NCBI GenBank assembly: GCA_018814305.1
Contig: JAHJAA010000089.1
Location: forward strand, 1-64,000
DNA from: Pseudomonadota bacterium
GTDB lineage: Bacteria; Desulfobacterota; Desulfobulbia; Desulfobulbales; JAGXFP01
DNA: 64,000 nucleotides
Direction of reading: 5' to 3'
In this document: positions 56,665 to 64,000 of the stretch, one piece after another
How the letters are laid out: each line of letters begins with the position of its first letter
Position numbering within the stretch: the first letter of the stretch is position 1
Program-made: the position numbers and the translations under genes
Notes under the pieces: model-generated
Told to the model about the DNA's origin: nothing
What the model saw: only the letters and a program-made list of their open reading frames with translations
Databases searched by the model: none

Positions 56665-58581
56665 TTACAGGCGCTCAAGGGTTGCCTTAACCGTGGGAAA
56701 GAGACTCATGTCAGTATGGGGCAAGAAGAGAGCGGCCATATAATGTTCCATAAAACGAGGATTTTCGCTGAGTTCCATATTAGTCATCAAGCGGCCCACA
56801 TCACCCCGTTCCCGGAACCGACCGATGTCCACCAGACTGATCTGACAACCGGTGAGTGAGGCGTTGCCCAGGTAATAGAAACGCTCACGGTCGATATCAG
56901 GCAGCAAACCGATACAGATGGCCCGCTCCAGGTCGATATAAGCCCCAAAGTTACCGGCCAGGATCACCCGGTCCAGATCAGTGAAGGTCATGCCCACCGA
57001 CTCCAGCAAAGTCAGGTATCCGGCGTACATGGCCCCCTTGGCCCGAATCAGATTGTCGAGATCAACTTCGTTGATGACGATATCGTCCCCGTTCATCGAA
57101 TCCTTACCCCAGGCCAGGACATATTCATGACCATCCTTACCTTCTCGAATTCTCGAATGTTCTAAAGAACGTATAAACTTACCCTGCTGATCAATCACCC
57201 CGGCCTCAAGCAATTCGGAGACAATGCTGATCAACCCGGAACCGCAGATTCCGCAAGGCTTGGCCTGATCGATGGTCACGATCATCGGTTCGAGGGTTTC
57301 GGGATGAATATGAAAATTTTCAATGGCCCCGGTATTGGCCCGCATACCATGTTTGATCCCGCCCCCTTCAAAAGCAGGACCGGCCGAACAGGCGGCGCAG
57401 GCCATCCAATCCTGATTACCCACCACGATCTCGCCGTTGGTGCCGATATCGATGAACAGGGTCAGGGCCGGGCTTTTATGCATCTGACAGGCATGAACTC
57501 CGGCCACTATATCGCCGCCCACATAACTAGCCACGGACGGGTAGAGAAAGAGCCGAACCGACGGGTGAGCGTAGACCCCGATGGAAGCGGCCCGAGTCAA
57601 TGGCATCTGACTTGAAGTAGGCACGTAGGGTGCCTCCCGGAGATACTTGGGATTGATCGCCAGGAGCAGCTGACTCATCACGGTGTTGCCGGCAGCCATG
57701 ATATAGCTGATATCGCTGGGACTGATGATTACGCTCTTACAGACTGCCTCAATAACCTTGTTAATAGTGCGGACCACCTGTTCCTGCAGTTTGGCCAACC
57801 CGCCCGGCCGCTGGGAATAAATGATCCGGGAGATAACATCCTCCCCGTATCGGATCTGATCATTATAGGCGGTGGATTCGGCCATGATCTGACCGGTGTT
57901 GAGGTCCAGCAGCATCCCGCAGACTGTGGTCGTCCCGATATCGACGGCCAAACCGTACAAGCGGTCCGTGGTATTCCCGGCCTCCACGGCAATGATCCGA
58001 TCCGGTTCCTCGGAGCGTTTCCCACGGAGCATCAGTACGGTCACCTCCCAGTTTTTCTCACGTAAGACAAAGGGAAGTTCCTGGAGGAGCTGGGGGTGGT
58101 CGAAGGTCGGTTCGACGCAGTCGTAGCAGCCCTTACGGATGGCCCGCAACAGGCGTTGCAGGTCCGGGGTATTGTCATTTATGCTGGGCGGATCAAGGGT
58201 GAGGAATCGTTTTTCCACCGGTGGATCAAGGTGCCAATCACCCACCAATTCGCTCATGGTCCGAGCGGAGATGGCCCGGGTGGTTTTAGGCTTTCTTTTG
58301 AGGGATTGGCCATCTTTCTTGACCACATCAGGCACGCTGACCACCAGATCACCTGACACGGAACATTGGCAGGCCATGCGAAATCCATCCGGCCCCGGCG
58401 GAGGCCCGGTGACCCCGTCCTCACCTTGATCAATCTTGACCTTGCACTTACCGCAGACCCCGTCTCCACCGCAATAGGCATGGATGTAGACCCCGGCATT
58501 GGCGGCTGCGGTTAAAAGGTTGTCACCCTCTTCAACGATTATCTTGACGTTGTCGGGCTGAAAATGAATCTGATGGGACAT
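56665..58581 (-). CDS. [2Fe-2S] ferredoxin/ASKHA (DUF4445) protein, RACo-like corrinoid activation protein
   Basis: N-term AYCGGDGVCGKCKVKI ferredoxin motif; LAVDIGTTTVCGMLLDLNTG and TLFIDIGTNGEIVVGN ASKHA motifs. Confidence 0.85.
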   Translation of the reverse strand: MSHQIHFQPDNVKIIVEEGDNLLTAAANAGVYIHAYCGGDGVCGKCKVKIDQGEDGVTGPPPGPDGFRMACQCSVSGDLVVSVPDVVKKDGQSLKRKPKTTRAISARTMSELVGDWHLDPPVEKRFLTLDPPSINDNTPDLQRLLRAIRKGCYDCVEPTFDHPQLLQELPFVLREKNWEVTVLMLRGKRSEEPDRIIAVEAGNTTDRLYGLAVDIGTTTVCGMLLDLNTGQIMAESTAYNDQIRYGEDVISRIIYSQRPGGLAKLQEQVVRTINKVIEAVCKSVIISPSDISYIMAAGNTVMSQLLLAINPKYLREAPYVPTSSQMPLTRAASIGVYAHPSVRLFLYPSVASYVGGDIVAGVHACQMHKSPALTLFIDIGTNGEIVVGNQDWMACAACSAGPAFEGGGIKHGMRANTGAIENFHIHPETLEPMIVTIDQAKPCGICGSGLISIVSELLEAGVIDQQGKFIRSLEHSRIREGKDGHEYVLAWGKDSMNGDDIVINEVDLDNLIRAKGAMYAGYLTLLESVGMTFTDLDRVILAGNFGAYIDLERAICIGLLPDIDRERFYYLGNASLTGCQISLVDIGRFRERGDVGRLMTNMELSENPRFMEHYMAALFLPHTDMSLFPTVKATLERL

Positions 58582-58875
58582 ACCGTAAGGCCTCATTTGA
58601 GATGGTCAAAAGCGTGCATCCGACCGGTGGTTTTGGTGGTTTTTAATGAATTAACTCTTCGTTTGCTGCTTCCCAGGCCGAACGAAAATATGTACCATAA
58701 TCAGCCGATGATGGCAAAGGCAGAAAACAGGTGATACACCGTGGCACTTATCCAATTGTTTGACAGGATTGGGATATCTGCTATACACCCGGTTCAATCC
58801 TTTTCCCAACCGCCATCATGTTGTATGATATCTGCTGAAAGAAAAACATTCTCTTGAACAGAATAGTGATCCTCA

Positions 58876-60186
58876 ATGACAGATAATAAGAACGATATTG
58901 GTTCCCTTGCTGCCCAGGCCTTGGGCTTTGTTCAGTTCGATGTCCGGCTGGGGGAAGTGGAGCACAATCTGCAACAGGTCCGCGACGGACTGGACCGTCT
59001 CCCCGACCAGGACAGTGCTCTAGTGGCCCTGCCCGAACTCTGGGCGGCAGGCTTTCACTATGGTCATCTCTCCGAACATGCTGCAAACACCCCGCAATTA
59101 CTGGGTGAATTGACTACTCTCGCCAGTAATCACAACATCATCCTGGCCGGGTCGTTGCCGGAAGCAGATGGTGAAAGCATCTATAATACCCTGTTCCATG
59201 TCGGTCCAACCGGAGTGATCGGCCGATATCGCAAACAGCAGCTCTTCTCACCCATGGGAGAAAATGTCCATTTTACAGCTGGTCCTTCGGCCCCCCCAGT
59301 TTTGACTGAACTGGGACTTGTGGCCGGACTGGTCTGTTTTGATCTGCGCTTTCCGGAATTGACCCGGGGCCAGATATCCCTTGGCGCCCAACTTCTGGTG
59401 GTCAGTGGGCAGTGGCCCGCCGCCCGCCGTCACCACTGGCAGATACTTCTCCAGGCCAGGGCCATTGAGAATCAGGTCTTCGTCGTGGGATGCAACCGCT
59501 GCGGCACAACCGATCAAACCGAATTCGGCGGCCACTCCATGGTGGTCGGGCCGGACGGCACGGTTCTCCATGAGGCCGGTGATACCCCTGAAAATTATTT
59601 AGTACCCATCGAGACCGGACAGCTCGCCAGAAGTCGTAGACTGTTTACCGTTGCGGGCTGCGTCCCCTATCAAGGAATGGACGATGCGAAAATTGTCGAC
59701 CGCCGGGAGCTGGCGGTTCTGGCCGGTCGATACCGGTCCCTCAGTCGACGAATCGTCTTTACCAACGGGTGTTTCGATATCCTGCACCGGGGACATGTAT
59801 CGTATCTGGAAGAGGCCAGACGTCGGGGCGATTGCCTGGTGGTGGGTGTAAACAGTGATCGCTCGGTCCGCTCGCTCAAGGGTCCGGAGCGACCAGTTAA
59901 TGATGAACTTTCCCGGGCCCGCGTGCTGGCCGCCCTGGGGTGTGTTGATCAGGTGGTGATCTTTGATACCGAAACACCCCATGAGTTAATCATTGAGCTG
60001 TCACCCGATGTGCTGATTAAGGGCGGTGATTGGCCGGTGTCCGAAATCGTCGGGGCCCCTGAGGTCCTGGCCCGGGGGGGGCACGTCATTTCCCTGCCTC
60101 TGGTCCGCGATTTTTCAACAACCGGGCTGATCGGTAAGATCCAAGAGCGTTCGAAAACATTGAAAAAGAAGAGGGAATCAACATGA
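58876..60186 (+). CDS. Fusion of nitrilase-superfamily amidohydrolase and RfaE2/HldE-C-like nucleotidyltransferase
   Basis: Nitrilase triad context ALPELW / YRKQQLFSP / LVCFDLRFPE; C-term FTNGCFDILHRGHVSYLEEARRRGDCLVVGVNSDRSVRSLKGPERPVN...IKGGDW. Confidence 0.85.
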   Translation: MTDNKNDIGSLAAQALGFVQFDVRLGEVEHNLQQVRDGLDRLPDQDSALVALPELWAAGFHYGHLSEHAANTPQLLGELTTLASNHNIILAGSLPEADGESIYNTLFHVGPTGVIGRYRKQQLFSPMGENVHFTAGPSAPPVLTELGLVAGLVCFDLRFPELTRGQISLGAQLLVVSGQWPAARRHHWQILLQARAIENQVFVVGCNRCGTTDQTEFGGHSMVVGPDGTVLHEAGDTPENYLVPIETGQLARSRRLFTVAGCVPYQGMDDAKIVDRRELAVLAGRYRSLSRRIVFTNGCFDILHRGHVSYLEEARRRGDCLVVGVNSDRSVRSLKGPERPVNDELSRARVLAALGCVDQVVIFDTETPHELIIELSPDVLIKGGDWPVSEIVGAPEVLARGGHVISLPLVRDFSTTGLIGKIQERSKTLKKKREST

Positions 60187-60209
60187 ACCAAGGGACACGG
60201 TGCGACACC

Positions 60210-60644
60210 ATGAAGAAAACCTTATGCCTCGTTCTGTTGACGATCTTAGCCCCTGGGACTGCTGCCTTTGCCGGGAGCTGCCTGGAAGGTGATTGCCAGA
60301 ATGGTACTGGTACCTTTCAATGGAATAACGGGGCCCGATTTACCGGGAGCTTTATCAATGCAACTCCGGACGGAAAAGGCACTTATTTCAACAAGGACGG
60401 CAACGAATATCTGGTGGAATACCAGGACGGCCGGGTGGTTTCTTCAAAGGCCGTATCAAAAGAAGAGATAGAACTAAAAAAACGCCACCGTGAGGCGATG
60501 AAGTACAATCAAGCCGGGGTTCTCTACCATCAGAAAAAAGATTTCGAATCAGCCATCTTTTTCTATAATCAGGCCATCACCCTGTGGCCCGACAATCCAG
60601 AATTTCATCATAACTACCGGCGGGCCAAGGCCGGAGAACGGTAG
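60210..60644 (+). CDS. Secreted MORN-repeat and TPR protein
   Basis: Signal peptide; CQNGTGTFQWNNGARFTGSFINATPDGKGTYF MORN repeats; C-term TPR. Confidence 0.7.
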   Translation: MKKTLCLVLLTILAPGTAAFAGSCLEGDCQNGTGTFQWNNGARFTGSFINATPDGKGTYFNKDGNEYLVEYQDGRVVSSKAVSKEEIELKKRHREAMKYNQAGVLYHQKKDFESAIFFYNQAITLWPDNPEFHHNYRRAKAGER

Positions 60645-60669
60645 TTTTCAATTGGGGGAAACGAGCAAG

Positions 60670-61179
60670 TCATTCCTTCCGCCCACACAAATCAAACCAC
60701 GTTACCGGCAAGCCTTCCCTCGCAATGCCCAACCCGCGGGCGAATGCAACGAGTTCATCCGCAGTACAGTTCACCGTTGATTGATCCCCTGCCGCGACCA
60801 CTGCCGCTTCCTCACGCAGAAAGGAGAGGAAGGCCTCCCGCACCTCCTGCTGTAGCTCGGTCGTTTCCATTTTTTCCTTTTCACAAAACAGTCGAACGCG
60901 TTGCCAGTTGACAAAAGACCGGGCCAATCCCCGGAAGATCCGGGACCGGCGGTTGGCATGGGTGAGATCCCTGAGCAGGATCTCCCGGTAGCGTTTTACC
61001 GCCATTTCCTTGAGTTGCCCCTGCTCTTCCTCCGTTAACGTAAGCCCGGGACCTTCCGGGTCAGAGGTAAGATAATAAAATGCCCCATGGAGTGCCACTT
61101 CCGGGATTTCCCCGGAATTCCTGACGATGAGGAGTTCGTCGTGATAATCGGGATGCTCTGTCGCTCCAAGTGATTTCAT
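60670..61179 (-). CDS. Hypothetical protein
   Basis: Intact ORF from MKSLGATEHPDYH; no family recognised. Confidence 0.5.
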   Translation of the reverse strand: MKSLGATEHPDYHDELLIVRNSGEIPEVALHGAFYYLTSDPEGPGLTLTEEEQGQLKEMAVKRYREILLRDLTHANRRSRIFRGLARSFVNWQRVRLFCEKEKMETTELQQEVREAFLSFLREEAAVVAAGDQSTVNCTADELVAFARGLGIAREGLPVTWFDLCGRKE

Positions 61180-61371
61180 GCGTTGTTCCAAAATCTTCGA
61201 TAATGATGATTTTTTATTAAAGCACCTTCCCTTTTTTTCCGATGAGCATGGAAAAGGCAAGAAATATTTAGTTGCCGGTGAGGACTCTTTATTCCGGATG
61301 CCTCGCCGGGGATCACGATGCAAAGGAGAAAAAACGCCATGCGCTATGGAGCAAAAGAGGGAGGCGGGACC

Positions 61372-62013
61372 ATGAAACGGTTCCTGATGCCGGTGCTGCT
61401 GGTTATGGTCTTCCTCTGGGCCAACCCGGCCGAAGCCCTCTGGCCCTGGTCCAGGTCAGAGGCGAAAAGGGATACCACCTGGTCCAGGCCCAATCAGGCC
61501 ATGGCTTTACAGGCCGCTATCCAGGCCATGAGCGGTGAACTGATCGGCCATTTGAACGATCCAGATCCAGAATTCGGCGATCTCGGAGGGGGCTTGATTG
61601 CCTGCAGTTTTGTTGATCTACAACAACTCACTCGCTCCTCCTCGCTGGGACGATATCTGGCCGAACAACTCAAGGGAGAATTTCAGCGTCGCCAATACCG
61701 GGTCATCGATATTCGGAAAAGTCGCAGTATCATCATTGCCGAATCCCGTGGTGAGTACGGCCTCTCCCGTGATCCGAACGAGGTCGGCACTCCGGTGGCC
61801 GCCGATGCCATGATCACCGGCACCTATACCGTGCTGGCTCAGCAGATACTGGTCAATGCCAGCATTATTGATAATCGAAACGGGGTCCTTCGCTCCAGCG
61901 CCATGCTGGCCTTGCCCCGATGTGAGTTGATTGAGGCGATGCTGGCGGACCAGGCCACCCTGCCCCAAAAAACCGCCTCAGTACTCTATCTGAAACGGTT
62001 GGAACTTAAATAG
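61372..62013 (+). CDS. FlgO-domain-like secreted protein
   Basis: Signal peptide MKRFLMPVLLVMVFLWANPAEA; SLGRYLAEQLKGEFQRRQYRVIDIRK...DAMITGTYTVLAQQILVNASIIDNRNG. Confidence 0.7.
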   Translation: MKRFLMPVLLVMVFLWANPAEALWPWSRSEAKRDTTWSRPNQAMALQAAIQAMSGELIGHLNDPDPEFGDLGGGLIACSFVDLQQLTRSSSLGRYLAEQLKGEFQRRQYRVIDIRKSRSIIIAESRGEYGLSRDPNEVGTPVAADAMITGTYTVLAQQILVNASIIDNRNGVLRSSAMLALPRCELIEAMLADQATLPQKTASVLYLKRLELK

Positions 62014-62062
62014 AGCCCAGCGTTCATGACTCACCACCGTGACTCAGAAAAATTGACGGGAT

Positions 62063-62097
62063 GGAACTATTCAGATGAAGTGCAGCTGGATAGTTAC
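62063..62097. repeat. 35-bp palindrome related to the ends of the 14.5-kb element
   Basis: GGAACTATTCAG-11 nt-CTGGATAGTTAC; compare GTAACTATTCAG and CTGGTTAGTTAC at 14522 and 14660. Confidence 0.65.
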
Positions 62098-62137
62098 TAA
62101 TCATCAAACATACATACTCAACCCAAGGGAGGGTTCC

Positions 62138-62797
62138 ATGGTGAAATGGGGATTATTTCTTCTAATACTCTTGACAGGGATAACGGTTTTACCTGCGCCG
62201 GGAACAGGGTGGGCTGACCCGGGGGAAACCCGGAAGGGTTCAGCGGTGCCCGTCGATTTTCAGACCTTTGCCTATCAACCAGAGTCGGATCGCCCCCTGA
62301 ATACGGAACTTTTAATTGCGGAACTTTCCCAACGGGCCGCCGGCAAGGTCTATTACCACCTCAGTGAGACCGCCGGAATAAATACCCCAGCCAGAATTGC
62401 CGTGGTCACCGGGGTCCCTTTGGCCGATTTCAAAAAACAAACCGAATTCGGCCGCCTCCTGGGCGAATATCTTCTCACCGACCTGGCAGATCGAGGTCTT
62501 GAGGTCACCGAACTGCGCCTTGGAAAGGACATCTCCATCCTCCCGCTCACCGGGGAATTTATCCTGACCAGGAATCCCGGGGAACTCGCCTCGGTTGCCC
62601 CGGAACTCGATTATGTGGTGGTCTCCACCTTCAGTAATACCCGAAAAACCTTGATCATCCAGGGACGTTTGGTCAGTCTCAAGGACGGTCTGATTAAAAC
62701 CTCCTGGCGACAGACCCTGCCTTTGAACCGCGAAATTCTGGGGCTTTTTGTGCCACCAGAGCCCCCCTTTACCATTGCTGTTAAAGGCATCCGCTAA
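62138..62797 (+). CDS. FlgO-like secreted protein
   Basis: Signal peptide; FGRLLGEYLLTDLADRGLEVTELRLG...LDYVVVSTFSNTRKTLIIQGRLVSLKDG; RBS gggagg before the ATG at 62138. Confidence 0.65.
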   Translation: MVKWGLFLLILLTGITVLPAPGTGWADPGETRKGSAVPVDFQTFAYQPESDRPLNTELLIAELSQRAAGKVYYHLSETAGINTPARIAVVTGVPLADFKKQTEFGRLLGEYLLTDLADRGLEVTELRLGKDISILPLTGEFILTRNPGELASVAPELDYVVVSTFSNTRKTLIIQGRLVSLKDGLIKTSWRQTLPLNREILGLFVPPEPPFTIAVKGIR

Positions 62798-62807
62798 AGG
62801 AGAATGA

Positions 62808-63344
62808 ATGTGTAAGCGAGGTTTCGCCGTTGTCCTGCTGATCGTTACTCTTCTGCTCCCGACTCTCTGTCCAGCTGATTCCGAGAAAGCCGGAGCCGAA
62901 ATGATTGAAGAGGTTCTCCCGGTTGCCTTCGCCCCGGAGGAACCCTCCAATATATTTACCAGCCTTCACCAGGTGGTGGACTTGACCAGCCAGGAAGCCT
63001 TTGTCCGGTTTCGTGATTTTTTCGGCAAGAGCCAGGTGAGCCTCCGACCGTTTTATCTCCAGGATGCCTATTACAACGAGCAGGTTTCCCAGTTAGGTGC
63101 GGTTCTGGCTGACCAAGTAGGGGCCATAATCAGTAATGGCGCGGTGGCCAGAACAAACAACATTAAAAAAGAGGATCACCCCCAATGGATCAGGGGCAAC
63201 CTCCAGGAGCTTGATGGATATCTGAGAATCCAGATCATCGGCAGTAATTATCTCGGGGAACAGCGTTCATGTGTGGTCAATTTTGAGATGTCCGAAGCCC
63301 TATATCGGGCATTACATACCAAGATTGCCTCCTTTGCAAGATAG
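62808..63344 (+). CDS. Secreted hypothetical protein (third gene of the FlgO-like cluster)
   Basis: Signal peptide MCKRGFAVVLLIVTLLLPTLCPADS; 10 nt after the upstream stop. Confidence 0.6.
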   Translation: MCKRGFAVVLLIVTLLLPTLCPADSEKAGAEMIEEVLPVAFAPEEPSNIFTSLHQVVDLTSQEAFVRFRDFFGKSQVSLRPFYLQDAYYNEQVSQLGAVLADQVGAIISNGAVARTNNIKKEDHPQWIRGNLQELDGYLRIQIIGSNYLGEQRSCVVNFEMSEALYRALHTKIASFAR

Positions 63345-63358
63345 GCCCAGGTACGATC

Positions 63359-64000
63359 ATGGTTGAAGAAGAAGAAAAAAAATCACCGACCGACGAAGAT
63401 TGGTTAAACGATTTTTCCACATCCGATGACGAGCTCGATTCGGCTAAAGAAAAGCCGGATGAGTTTGAGGAACTTTTTAAAAGTTTCGATACGCCGGTGA
63501 GTACGGAAGAGTCCGCCCAGGCCGGTCCCCCCGCCCCCCCGGAACCAGAAGCTGGAGATGCCGCTGGAGATGCCACCCCCCTCCAGCCCCAAGGAACTGT
63601 TGCAGAGGAAGGCGTAGGGATTGACCAGGCCAATATCGATGACCTGCTCAACAGCTTTGACCAGGAAGAAACCCCAACGGAAGTCCAGGCGATTGAAGAC
63701 TCGGCAACCACGGAATCGGTGGAACTTGATCAGACAACTCTTGACGAACTACTCGGTTCCACGGGCTCCGAGACCCCAACCGCTCCAGAGGAACCGATTC
63801 CCTCTGCAACCAGTCCCGATAGTGATGATCTGGATCTGGAAGATCTTTTTAAAGAAGAACAACCGGCTGAAAATCCCCCAGCCGAATCGGCTCCTGCAAC
63901 GGGCAGCAACGTTTTTGATTTCAATGATGATGATGAGTTTGACTTCGGAGAGGAGATTCCCGACATTCCTGATTCCGCCGAAGATGATGGATTCATGGCA
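63359..64000 (+). CDS. Acidic, Pro-rich protein, partial (runs off the window)
   Basis: Open frame MVEEEEKKSPTDEDWLNDFSTSDDELDSAKEKPDEFEELFKSFDT... to the window end; not in the ORF track because it is unterminated. Confidence 0.7.
   Translation, partial: MVEEEEKKSPTDEDWLNDFSTSDDELDSAKEKPDEFEELFKSFDTPVSTEESAQAGPPAPPEPEAGDAAGDATPLQPQGTVAEEGVGIDQANIDDLLNSFDQEETPTEVQAIEDSATTESVELDQTTLDELLGSTGSETPTAPEEPIPSATSPDSDDLDLEDLFKEEQPAENPPAESAPATGSNVFDFNDDDEFDFGEEIPDIPDSAEDDGFMA

Noticed and set aside
36-64000. CRISPR array or long tandem DNA repeats
   Set aside because: No regularly spaced identical repeats seen. The repetitive stretches found (Thr linker, Gln-rich tail, Gly run) are coding low-complexity tracts.

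Overview
This 64 kb window looks like chromosomal DNA from a Desulfobacterota/Deltaproteobacteria-like bacterium. That placement is inferred from gene content only; no search was run. It is gene-dense and mostly housekeeping. The main content, in order: a 5'-truncated MCP; dodecin; an STT3/PglB-type oligosaccharyltransferase next to a TPR GT-C-like membrane protein; a DUF349 repeat protein; a CutA1-TPR fusion; a heterodimeric ABC exporter; a TraF-like outer-membrane protein; a class III cyclase; a CcsA-like heme protein; a secreted caspase-like / Gly-rich / LamG lipoprotein operon; an AAA_14/DUF4143 ATPase; an MFS transporter; a full MoxR-DUF58-BatA-E operon; GlgX plus an SGNH hydrolase; PpnP; a sigma-54 GAF regulator; QueH, BamD, TrxB, TrxA, AspS and HisS; a CooT plus His-tailed pair; NadB; a CBS protein; a CPA2 antiporter; a RACo-like protein; a nitrilase-RfaE2 fusion; three FlgO-like or secreted proteins; and a partial acidic protein at the right edge. 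No rRNA, tRNA or CRISPR array was recognised. The most unusual signal is a set of three long (108-150 bp) imperfect palindromes. Each starts at, or within 1 nt of, the stop codon of the upstream gene inside a co-directional gene string. One has an apparent 8-bp target-site duplication and seems to have supplied a new stop codon to an ABC transporter gene. A 35-bp relative of that element lies between two FlgO-like genes. Other leads are two unusual domain fusions, an STT3 with a diverged WWDYG motif, and the caspase operon.
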